From Viola odorata (Eukaryota; Streptophyta; Magnoliopsida; Malpighiales; Violaceae): a stretch of DNA of 64,000 bases. This document shows, piece after piece, positions 37,445 to 47,565 of this stretch. Location of the stretch: NCBI GenBank assembly GCA_963691705.1, contig OY829539.1, positions 59,618,327-59,682,326 of the forward strand, read 5' to 3'. Under the pieces are notes generated by a model. The model was not told the origin of the DNA. It made no database searches and worked only from the letters and a program-made list of their open reading frames with translations. The translations under genes were made by a program, and so were the position numbers. The stretch's first letter is position 1; each line of letters begins with the position of its first letter.

Positions 37445-39937
37445 ATGCAGCAGGCCTCCGTCGCTGAGCACCCTATTTTTGGCTGCCCCATTGCTGCCGC
37501 ATTCCCTACCCGTTTCCAGGTCAGTTCATTTCGCTGTTTGCCACATGAAATTTAGCTTTTCTTGTTCGACCATTTTTACCCTCCCAACTCTGTTGTGATC
37601 GTCAAAACCTCTGTTGTGGTTGTAGGATGTGAGCAATATTGGGCAAGTCCTTGATCATCAGGTTTGTTGTGTGTACACTTTTTTTCCTACTTCTTTTTGG
37701 GCAAAAAGATATAAATGGCCCCTGAATTTTAATTTTTTAATTAATATGGCCCCTGAACTATTAATTTGTTTAATTACAACCCCACGAATCGAGCATTTTG
37801 ACATAAATGGCCCTTACCGTGACTGAAATCTGACGTGACAACGTTATCTTCCACGTCACCCATGTTTCACTTGCCACGTCGTCGAGCCACGTCAGCAACT
37901 TGCCACCTCACACCTCCACATCTATTCGGTAAAAAGACATAAATGGCCCCTGAACTTTAATTAAATGATTAATGTGGCTCCTGATAAAGCAATGATGTGG
38001 AGGTATGAGTTGGCAGGAATCTAACGTGGCTCGACGACGTGGCGTGTGAAACGTGTCTGACGTGGAAGATAACGTCGCCACGTCAGATTTCTGTGACGGT
38101 AGGGTCCAATTTTGTCAAAACGTTCGATTCGTAGGGTTGTAATTAAACAAATTAATAGTTTAGGGGCCACATTAATTAAAAAATTAAAATTCAGGGGCCA
38201 TTTATATTTTTTTGCCCTTCTTTTTGTGTGTGTGGTGAATTTGATTTTTTCATGGTTGAATTGGTTTTTATTTCTTTTGGGTCTCGTGGGTGTTGTGCAG
38301 GAGGTATTAGTGGATCCTTTGCGGGACGAAAGTTTGATCTTTGAGCTTCTGGATTTAAAGGAGGATGTTGGGGATAATGGAAGTGTGGTTTGGTTTCTTC
38401 ACGACCTTGCTAATGAGCAGGATGGCGAAGGATGCACGGTGAATCTAATGCTTTAATTGTTCATTGGTCATAAGTTGATTTTGGTGTCACAGGCTAGTTA
38501 AAGTGTTTATTTTAGCTTAAATTGTTTTTGCTTGGTCTTGCAATGTCTCATTTTAGGTTTCTGTTTAAGATTGTAGTATATGCTTTTGATACATAATGAA
38601 AACTCAGACAGTGAAAGGGATAAATTGGGTTATTTAGCTAATTGAAAGCATCACCTTTCCTCGTGTTGAGTGTTGGTTATAGTTATTTTCTTTTTCTCGT
38701 GGTTTTGTTCAGGTTATTGAGCAGTCAGGAGTGGTTGAGGTACCTGTTTTGCATCATTGGAATATCCCTGCTGTTATTACCACTGCGGTTGGACAAATGG
38801 TACGCGCTTGATCAATTGCATTTTCCAGATGTTCCCCATGGCTTACTAGTTTCAGCTTTGGAATTCTGTTTCCATGTATTTGGTATAGAGTGATGCTTTT
38901 CTACCTCATTTTTTGATGCTTAATATATAAGTTGTTTCGTTGTGTACAATCAATTTGTCCAAGTAAGATATACACATGGTTACAAGGTGTGGCATCCTTT
39001 ATAATCAATGTAAACTTAGTTTGCTCAGTACTGAAAATAATATATAATGAAGTTACAAAACTTTTCTCGAAGAGTCCATGTTATGTGCGTAATGCACGTG
39101 TATGGACTATGGAGTGCATAACACATAGCTTTTTCCATAGGTGTGTTTTGTGCAAAGAGTTATGCTTTGTTTATGCAAGATGACAATGGATGGTAAAAGA
39201 GATCCAAAGAACATCAAATGGGTGGTAGCATCCTCCTAGGGGAAAGCGACTGTGGCTTCCCATAAGTATGAAGACTACTTTGCTGAAACTGTTTACTTAT
39301 CGTACTAGTCGATGGCCTTTTTTCATATCGGAATTGGAGTATATTTGGTGCATAGTTAAAGTTAGGCAAGTTGCTTTGAAGTTTGGGTGCTCGTATGAGA
39401 TAGTGATGGCTAACTAATCTTTCATTATAAGATACCAGAAATTATATAAGTGTAACCTACAAGTGTTTTCTGAGACTTTCTAATTGATGCCGCTATTTTT
39501 TAATTTCTTGAGCTTCTCGTGACTTGTTTTGGTTGATCCGATAGTCTACATGTTTAGCTGATTGAATTCACACGTCTTTCTTCTTCTGCCTTAGTAATGA
39601 CTTGAAGCAAAAACCCTAGAACTTGTTTTGTACTGCTCAGTAAAAATGCAGCTTTCCTTAGGTGAACTGAGCATCAGCCTGTAGTGGAACAAAAGAGTAG
39701 GAAAGAAACCGTAAACTTTACAAGAACTGGTAGATCAATTGGACCTTTTTTTCTTACTGATTGCTCATACTCTGCGTTGTGATATGCAGCCCTTTGAGTG
39801 AAAGTGCTAGTGCAGTTGGTGCTGGTTTGGCTGTTCCAGCCGCACAATCTGGGTTCCTGCCGATGGCCGAGGTCTTTAAACTTGTTGTTTCCAGCTTCAA
39901 AGTGAATGACTGGAGCCTTTTTGGTCCTGCTAGTTGA
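37445..39937 (+). pseudogene. MOG1: MOG1 (Ran guanine nucleotide release factor) with missing middle exons
   Basis: Exons 37445-37519, 37626-37661, 38301-38438 and 38713-38799 encode in phase HPIFGCPIAAAFPTRFQ, DVSNIGQVLDHQ, EVLVDPLRDESLIFELLDL through WFLHDLANEQDGEG, and VIEQSGVVEVPVLHHW to TTAVGQM. The last exon, 39790-39937, encodes PLSESASAVGAGLAVP, AEVFKLVVSSFKVNDW and SLFGPAS. These are clear plant MOG1 (Ran nucleotide-release/nuclear import factor) segments. The roughly 42 residues expected between TTAVGQM and PLSES, normally rich in conserved residues, are not found in the 990 bases between those exons. Joining the two directly shifts the frame. Exon 2 to 3 is split by a 519 bp foldback transposon. 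Either the gene is broken or the middle exons were lost here. Confidence 0.75.
37699..38217. mobile_element. Foldback MITE in MOG1 intron 2, 519 bp
   Basis: Arms 37699-37922 and 37994-38217 (224 bases each) are inverted copies, matching in long runs such as AAATGGCCCCTGAATTTTAA, AACTATTAATTTGTTTAATT, GACGTT and CCACGTCGTCGAGCCACGT. The ~71 bp spacer repeats part of the arm again. Ends are GGGCAAAAA / TTTTTTGCCC. The flanks are 8 bp direct repeats TTCTTTTT (37691-37698 and 38218-38225). The 8 bp duplication fits hAT; the long arms would also fit a MULE foldback. No coding capacity. Confidence 0.88.
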
Positions 39938-40337
39938 AGTGTTTAAGGGGCGGCTGCGCCACAACGAACTAGTTTTGTGCCGCTGCCGACAAAGGAAAAT
40001 GTATTATGGAGAAACTCTTTCGAATCTGTTCTTATACTAAAAGAAAAAAATAAAGAAATTTTCAGTTAATTAATGTCCTTTTAAAGTCAAAGGTTCTTGC
40101 TTGAAATTGCTGGTAAGTGTTGAATCCTTTCAAATGCCAAAGGAAGTAACCTAATTTTGTTTTGGAAGTAGGTGGTGTTAAGGCAGTAAGGAAGTAAGGT
40201 ATTTTATAATATGCATTTTTAAGGTTTATTTATTATTTAAATCTAAAATAATATTACTGTATTTTATATTTATGTTATTAATTAAATCTATGACTTTATT
40301 ATTAAGATATTTTTTTCAATAATAATTTAAAATAATT

Positions 40338-40489
40338 ATTGGATTTCTTTGTATCCACTGGGATTGATGGGGCTCGAACCCGTAGCTTCCGCCTTGACAG
40401 GGCGGTACAAATGGTACTTTAAACTTGGAACGAGCATGAAGAAATTAACGATACTTCTTTATCTTTTGAGTTGTTCTGCCTGATCGGTG
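40338..40489 (-). other. Organellar DNA insertion (plastid-type)
   Basis: The minus strand holds the 3' half of a plastid-type tRNA-Asp followed by CAGTGGATACAAAGAAATCC, similar to the sequence downstream of plastid trnD. The remaining ~80 bases up to 40489 are unlike the flanking AT-rich repeat. I infer a nuclear insertion of plastid (or plastid-derived mitochondrial) DNA; ends are approximate. Confidence 0.6.
40359..40407 (-). tRNA. trnD-GUC: Truncated trnD-GUC (plastid-type), 3' half
   Basis: The minus strand shows the anticodon stem-loop CCGCCCTGTCAAGGCGG with anticodon GTC, the variable region AAGCTAC, the T-arm GGGTTCGAGCCCC and the acceptor strand ATCAATCCCA. The D-arm and 5' acceptor half are absent. 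It is a pseudogene fragment, not an expressed tRNA. Confidence 0.8.
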
Positions 40490-40939
40490 ATGTGTTAGAG
40501 ATTTAGTTTGTTAGAAGTTTGATTTTTTGTTACAAAACTAATTACAACCTAATGAACTAATTAAATTATTAAAATACCTAAAAATATTTAAAACCTAACT
40601 ATCTTCAAAAATAATTGGTTAATTAGTCCAATAATTAAAATCCCAAATAATTTGTTAAGAAAACACCCTCAAGAGATCCAACCAGGCACGAAAGAGTTGA
40701 TCTCGTGTGGAAAGAGTAAAGAGAATGCTCAGAAAATATGCATTAGGTTGACCAAGTTGAAAGTAGAATTTGTTGCTACAAGGTTTTGAATGATAGATTT
40801 TTTCACTTTTTCACATGATATTAAGATAAGTGACATTTGTTGGAATTAGAACAGAAGAGCTAATGATACAACTTTATTGATAAAAGAAACTTAGTGACCC
40901 TGGATTCTAATCGTACAATACAAAAGATTAAAACAAGTG

Positions 40940-41741
40940 GTGTAGTGTGACACAAAAGCTTAGTGTTGAAAGTCGAATTCTCACCTTTCCGATTAGCGAA
41001 TCTCTTGCAAGACTTATTGCAGCACCTAGTTTCTCGCCTCCTCCGAGGTGGCAGTTGTCGAAAACTCCCAATGTTATGACAGTGCAGGGATCGTAAACTT
41101 CCCAAGTGTATTACTCGTAGTCTCGTTCCACTTCGGACTGAAGGAGTCAAGAATTGTTCTTGTTCGAACCCATTTCTGACCGTACTTGGCCACACAATAA
41201 GCATTTGTGCTCCCTCTGCCATCCTTCATTTTTATTGGAAGAAGACCTTGTGCACCAAAGATTCCCACCTCTAATATCCCAACAGGTTGCTTCCACAACT
41301 GCCTCGCAGTCGGTCTTTGATCACTTAAGTACATTGTTGATTCATCCATTACATGGTATCCACCTTCAAGACAAACTCTCATGTGAACTCTGCTAGAGAT
41401 TTTGAGTTCCTTCCTCGTGTCAGCTTCTAACATACCAAAACCATACTTCTCAAGATTGAACCACCGCGAATGAACAGGATGGTGGTCCAATCGCTTCTCG
41501 AAAACATTGAGTGGCGGGTTAGTTTTCCTTTCGCGTGATGCACTCAGTCCTCGACAGTAAGGAACAGCTGCTCCTCGAAAGGCTCCGCCACCACAAACAC
41601 CAAATCTTCATTCCAGATCGGGGTAGTTGTTCTGCTTGGTGTTATCTGGGTCTTCAGAATTTGGCTCCCAACCTGAACTTTCACAAATAATTCCGGGTGC
41701 AGGCTCCTGTCATTTATTAAAAAATAAATTGTACTTAGCAT
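40940..41741 (-). pseudogene. FTIP/MCTP (multiple C2 domain) protein fragment
   Basis: The minus strand encodes C2-domain blocks in order: LHPELFVKVQVGSQILKTQI, TTPIWNEDLVFVVAEPFEEQ, then (another frame) HSRWFNLEKYGFGMLEADTR, VCLEGGYHVMDESTMYLSD, ARQLWKQPVGILEVGIFGAQ, YCVAKYGQKWVRTRTI and SPKWNE. After a further frameshift come YDPCTVITLGVFDNCHLGG and IGKVRIRLSTL. These belong to plant FTIP1/QUIRKY-type MCTPs, ER-plasma-membrane tether proteins at plasmodesmata. A stop and frameshift near 41540 and another frameshift near 41105 break the frame. The N-terminal C2 domain and the C-terminal transmembrane region are absent. Confidence 0.85.
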
Positions 41742-42889
41742 GTACCTTTTTTTATATATAAAGATCGTAACTTTTAATCTTTTAGTTAAGGAATGTGAAT
41801 GTGAACGAGTTTAACCTTACAACTACGAATAAGGAGAGGTTAAGCATGGAAATTGAACATGCAATTTGCAATTCTTTTAAATGTTAGGTTACTTACTGAT
41901 TATTATTAATAAAAGTATAAATTAAATCTATATGACTTCTTCAAATGAAATTATATTAACAATTTAAATTCAAAGTTCAAAGTTCAAACGGTGGTTGTCG
42001 TCGCTCTACGTACCACTATGGCAAACCAATAGAACTCAAGTAGTGTCGCGCCCCCGAAAATTTAAAAAATCGCGAGTGTGAAACGAACTTGAGACCTTAT
42101 GATGCTCGGCGTAAAGGGACGCCTCGCAACATGCAATGAAGTCGCCACCCTAATTTTGTCGCTAGGTTTAGGGAACCTTAATCGTCATGGCATAAGAAAA
42201 TATAATAAATAAATAAAAAACTAAAGGCACAAAAAAAGGGGTCTGGACCCCAGACAAAGGTTCGGGGTCGTATTATGGTCTCGGGAAGGTGTTAGGCACC
42301 CGAGTCACATCTGAAAACGGTTACCGGTTGATGAGAGAGGTGTTAAAAAGGTGTTTGATAAAATGCGTTTTGAAAAAGGGGGCCCTCAGAGGAATCGTCA
42401 CTTTAGTCTTTTCTATGATCGTGACCGTTCAGGAATAATAAAAAAAAATCTTTCTGACGGGGTTACCGTTTATCAAGACCGATTGATTATTCCTGACTGT
42501 AACATGATGGGACTGAATTTTCCGTAAGACTGAATGAGCGCCCTCTTATTTCATCATCGGGTCAATGCATGATTAAATTAATTACTACGTGATTCTATCA
42601 TGGATAGCTTAGCAGAGTACAGATTAAATGAAAGGTTTTTGAAATGATAAACTGATGTGGGATCGAAAGTCCCCATGTACATGCAGTCAATACAAGCGAG
42701 AATTTAAAATCATATGAACATGGCATTTTAAGCAAATCTTTAAACTCGTTGTTCATGTGAGTTGATTTTAGTTCTAGCAATTCTATATATCATGCGTACG
42801 ATTGATATTTATGAAAAGCGTTGAATAAATAAAAAGGAACAAAGGCGTACTTTCGAGCGAAGCTTGGAATTAAAACCTACAAAAAGAGA

Positions 42890-43640
42890 GTGTTAGTGAT
42901 AGCTCGAATAAATAAGCACTTTTATGAGTGCAAAAATTTAAATAATGACAGTTGATTGCATGCGAGAAATGATGGATTTAACGCATACGAGAATTAAATG
43001 CTGATTTTGATAAGTGCAGGAATTTAAAGGATAACGGTTGACTGCATGCGAGAAATGATGGATTTGACGCATACGAAATTTAAATGCTGAGTTGATTGCA
43101 TGCGAGAAATGATTGATTTAACGCATACGAAAATTAAATGCTGAGTTGATAATTTGCAGAAATTTTAATGATTGATACTGCAGAAAATTAAAGCAATTGA
43201 TATTGCAGAAAATTAAAACAGTTGATATTGCAGAAAATAAAACAGTTGATAAATTGCGAAAGAATTTCCAGCAGCTTGCGAAAAATTAAAGCAGTTGAAT
43301 ATTTACGAAAATTAAAATGCGACCGACCACGTAGGCGGTAAAATGAATGATTGGATTTAAATTGCGGAAAGCAAATTGCGAAAAATTTAAAGTGCAGAAA
43401 AGTAAAGTGCGGAAAAGTAAAGTGTGGAAAATTAAACAGTTGATAATTTGCGGAAGAATTTCCAGCAGTATGATAAGTGCGAAAATTTAAAGCAGTTGAA
43501 TATTTACGAAAATTAAAATGCGACCGACCATGTAGGCGGTAAAATGAATAATTGAATTTAAATTGCCGAAAGTAAATTGCGGAATATTAAAGTGCGAATA
43601 ATTAAAACAGTTGATAAGTATAGAAAATTAAACTGTTGAT
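42890..43640. repeat. Subrepeats within the solo LTR
   Basis: The block TGCATGCGAGAAATGATGG...ACGCATACG occurs three times (about 42958, 43040 and 43100). TTGCAGAAAATTAAA-type units and two copies of GCGACCGACCACGTAGGCGG (43319 and, with one change, about 43520) follow. Confidence 0.7.
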
Positions 43641-44562
43641 AATACGAAAAATAATCATACGAAGCATACGAATTATTTTTACGAAAAAGGGTGATTCGAA
43701 GTCTCGGAAAGAATTGAAAATGGGCTAGGCCCAACTAAAAAATGAAAGGAAAATTGGAAATGGGCCAGGAATAGTGCCTGGCCCATGAAAACATATTTGA
43801 TGGTGATGGGCCAAGCCCATCACCATTCCACGCGTGAACAGTGCCGAAGCCTGGCACTATTCATCTTCTTCTTTGGTCGCCGGCGTACTGCCGGCGGCCA
43901 AGCTCCGGCTAGCCTTGCTCGTTTCTCGCGATCTTAGTACCGAGACGCTCGTCTCCTCGACGGCGTCTCCACCGTATGAAGCTCGAATTTTATTTCAAAA
44001 CATACCGAGTTTAATTTCGAAAAAACGACCTAACCGTTAATTATCGAAAACTAATTAATTCGTACAATCTAGCTAACGATTTTTAAAATTGACAGTATGT
44101 ATTTAATCTACATCATGCACATGAATTAATGGCACAAAAACAAGCAATTAATCTACTCTAAATCCGGCCAAACGAATTAAAGAAGAAAAATGCTTAAAAA
44201 TCGAAGAACGAGCTTAAAGAGAGAAAGCTTACTCTCAAGCTTTAAACTGGACGATCGATGCTCAATATGGGCTATCAATCAAGGAGGGAGGAAGAGCAAG
44301 TTTTTCTTGCCAAATTGGTACCCGAAATACGTTGAATGGGGCTCGGTATTTATAGCCACATATCGCGTGGCTTGCCGGAGGAGGGCTGCGCGTGGTGGTC
44401 GTGAGTCGTGCGCTGGCGGGGCTAGGGGGAGGCGTGATGATGGCTGCACGGGACAGGAAGCGATGGGCTCGAGCTAGGACGCGATGGGAGCAGGTAGCCC
44501 GGTGGTCTGCTCCGCTGCATGTTCTTTGGCACTGTTCATGTGCACCATACACATTAAATTGT

Positions 44563-44610
44563 CAACCGTTGATCTGGTTGACTTTTCTTAGTTGACCAGA
44601 TCAACGGTTG
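44563..44610. repeat. Palindrome in the solo LTR
   Basis: CAACCGTTGATCTGGT (44563-44578) is followed after 16 bases by its exact complement ACCAGATCAACGGTTG (44595-44610). A stable hairpin is expected. Confidence 0.85.
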
Positions 44611-45293
44611 TGATCAAATTGCCTTTTACCTTATTTAAATGGCCTCGAGCAGATTCCTGCGAGCAAACGTTCCGACTTTTCGAGCCGAAGGTACTAGCGT
44701 GTAGAGAAAAATACGACGGATTTAACCGTCTACAGCGAATGATGAGAATTTCTCGTTTAACGTGTTTATTTTCTCGTTCAAAAATGTGAAACGTTCGGAC
44801 GGAAAAATAATGACGTTACGACGAAAATTACACGAAACGCTGTAGACCGTTGTGAACGGAAAAAAGCTAGCAACTAGTTGATGGAAAACATTTCAAATTC
44901 AAGCTATTGTCCGAGCGAACTTACTCGGGTCCAATAAAAGCTCGAACGAAAATAATAATAAAAAATAAAAATACTAAAAAATGCGCTAAAATACTAAAAA
45001 TCCTAAAAATCATGAGATGACCTAAAACGAAGAAAAAACTAGCAAATGACTGCCGGATAGTCAAAAATGTGATTTTTAAGGCTAAAAATAATAATGATAA
45101 TAATGATGACAATACGTGACGAAAAATTAAAAATGCTATTTCGAACGCTGAGGATGATAATGACGATGCTAAAACGCGATGAAAATTTTAAAAATACTAA
45201 CGACAACAAATTAACTAAAAATGACAGTAAATTAAGTAAATAACAGAAATGCTAAAATCAATTAAAAATGGCGTCAAAATTCGGGTATCAACA

Positions 45294-45838
45294 AGTAGTA
45301 ATCACTTAACATTAATTATATGACGCGGAGAAACCTGATTGAACCACATGGTATCTGAGCGGTTTCAATTGGTTCAACATAGGAGAATTTATATTTCTTT
45401 TTGGTTTTTTATGGTGTATTAATAAATATGTATTTTTTATATTCTATTAAACCAACGATCAAATTTCAGTTAAACTCAATAAAGCCATTAAACCATTGAT
45501 CCAAAAACTCGAGAGCGGTTAAATATATTTAGTTTGGTTCCGATAACTTTGATTGGATCGCTTAAAGTTCATAAAGTAATGATGCAGATGGTTTTGATGC
45601 ATGTGATGGAAATTAGAGAGAAGCATTATTAGTTTGGTTTTATCAACCTTCGAGTTTGGCTTGGCTGCTTTAGCAATTTGTACACCGAAAATTACAAATA
45701 TACGTTAATGTGCGTCTATTCATATGTTCAAACTACAAACTAACATTCTATAAAATAAAACAAATATATAGTATTAGAATGATTTTTTTTTCCTTTTAGA
45801 AACTTTTCTACCTATGTGGTCATTACATATATTATGTT
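45294..45838. other. AT-rich spacer, no gene recognised
   Basis: Short stretch between the solo LTR target duplication and the MULE copy 2 left end. Nothing coding is seen. Confidence 0.6.
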
Positions 45839-46265
45839 GGGTTAATTGGATGAGGGGTCCCTGCAGTCTATTTGATTGTCTTATTTCAGCCCTCCATTTT
45901 TTTGTGTTATAAAACCTCCTCCACTTTAATCGAATGATTTATTACATCCCGCACCCTAACGCCATCCATTTTTTCCGTCTGTTTGCTTACGTGTCGTGCC
46001 ACATCAATTGCCACGTCACTGAATGTTGACGTGTCATGCCACGTAGGCAGAAACCAACCGGGTCGAGCTCGAAATGGGTCGCAAAATCGGGCTGCTTGAC
46101 ATTTAACTGAAACGACACAGTTTCACCATTTGGAAGCATACGCTCCGTCGTTTCAAGCAAATGACACGCCGCGGCTTGGTACTGATTCAAGTCCCTATTT
46201 CACTCGATTTTCCTTTAAAAAACCCTAAAAAACTCACTTCCCTCTTGATTTTCGATTCACCCTCC
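45839..46265. repeat. MULE copy 2 left TIR (long)
   Basis: Inverse partner of about 51140-51563. Similarity continues through CAGAAACCAACCGGGTCGAG and CTTGGTACTGATTCAAG to GATTCACCCTCC. The corresponding end of copy 1 lost most of this inner portion. Confidence 0.75.
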
Positions 46266-46315
46266 ATCTCCATCCCAATACCCTAACCCTAAACCTAGCC
46301 GTTGCCGCAAACGCG

Positions 46316-46771
46316 ATGGTGAAGACCGGAGAAGATGAGAAATTCAGTTCTGTTTTGAAGCAGCGGCCAAATTACAAATACGAGCCTCCTATTTACTGTC
46401 GTTGCGGGGAGAAGACGCCGAGATGAATTTCTTGGACACAGAAGAATCCTGGGCTTCGATTCGACAAATGCAAGTGCATCCTCGCAGAAGGTGGATGCGG
46501 CTTTTACCTTTTTGTTGACAATCCTTTTCCGGACAGAGCTAGCGCCATTATTAGAGGTCTCTGTGTTAGTGAGAAGGAAAAAGCCGATACGATTGAGAAG
46601 TTAGAGGCAGAAATGAGGGAGTTGAGGTCGCGTCAAATAGTTTTCAACGGGGTGGTGGATGAGATGTTGTGTTTGAAGGATGAAAAATAGAACATGACTA
46701 AATTGATTTAGAAATTGAGGTTTTGTTTAGGCCTGTTTATTTTATTTTGGTTGTTTTTGTATTTGGTTTGA
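46316..46771 (+). pseudogene. zf-GRF gene of MULE copy 2, three in-frame stops
   Basis: Same 456-base length as the intact copy 1 frame, with no frameshift. A TGA at 46424 replaces the Trp of the PRW motif, and TAG codons stand at 46688 and 46709 (former Gln and Trp). The GRF cysteines, helix and hydrophobic tail are otherwise recognisable. Inactivated by point changes only. Confidence 0.9.
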
Positions 46772-47565
46772 TTAATTGGAATGATGAAATTGGCATGAAA
46801 TCCAGAATAATTGTTCTTGTTTGTGTTGAAATTGTGTTGGTTTTTGTGTTGTATTCAAATCATTTTTGTGTCGTATTCTGTGTTGTGACTGTGTGAAGAA
46901 ACAGAGCAATAAACTGCCCAGTGAGCAAGCACAACATAAGTGGATTTCATGCCACTCGCTAGATAGAATGAAGCTTAAACAACATGTTACCTGGAAAATC
47001 AAGTTTTATGATTGAAAAATGACAGATTATAGAGCTCTTGGATGACTATTCAACAATAATTCTTATCAACAATAATTACTTATTGTATAATGCTCTCCTC
47101 AAGCTCTTGGATGACCCCTACTACGATTAAAACAGAAAATCTTGATCTCTTGTTCATAAAAATTAGTATGTTCCAATTGCAACATCGCTTGTAACTCAAA
47201 ATTACCGGACAAAGGAAATATCAAACAACCAAACACAAAAACACGAAAACTGAAAAGATGACACAAGTGCCAAACTAATAAGAGAAACATTCAACCATTT
47301 AATACATCAAGTGTACATCAATCCATTTAAGACATAAATTGTACAAAATTAGATTTGGTTGAACTTCTGCAAGTTTTCCAAAATTGTTGATGTAACTCAT
47401 CACTGTTGTGATCCTTCCTCTATTTAGCAAATATGTGTCTGGTACACCTTCTATGCACAGCAGCCGGCATCAGTTCAGAAATTGTTAAGATTAATCCCTG
47501 CACATACACATAGGCAAATATGAAAATGTGAACATATGAATTTCAGCATGAGCAACAAACAATGT

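Larger units (their letters stand above)
40196..40735. repeat. AT-rich duplicated segment, copy B, split by organellar DNA
   Basis: Second copy of 36583-37107. The match breaks near 40337 and resumes near 40490. The ~150 bases between include an organellar trnD fragment. Confidence 0.7.
42044..45293. mobile_element. Solo LTR, 3.25 kb, Tat/Ogre-like
   Basis: Begins TGTCGCGCCCCCG and ends ATCAACA (TG...CA). It is flanked on both sides by the 5 bp duplication AGTAG (42039-42043 and 45294-45298). No gag or pol open frame lies inside and no second LTR is present, so it is a solo LTR left by recombination between the two LTRs. The length and the TGTCGCGCCC start suggest the Tat/Ogre branch of Ty3-type elements; that part is inference. 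Internal subrepeats lie at 42890-43640. Confidence 0.85.

Noticed and set aside
42044..45293. Open frames inside the large solo LTR
   Set aside because: Short, overlapping, GC-skew driven; no gag, protease, RT or integrase motif was seen.
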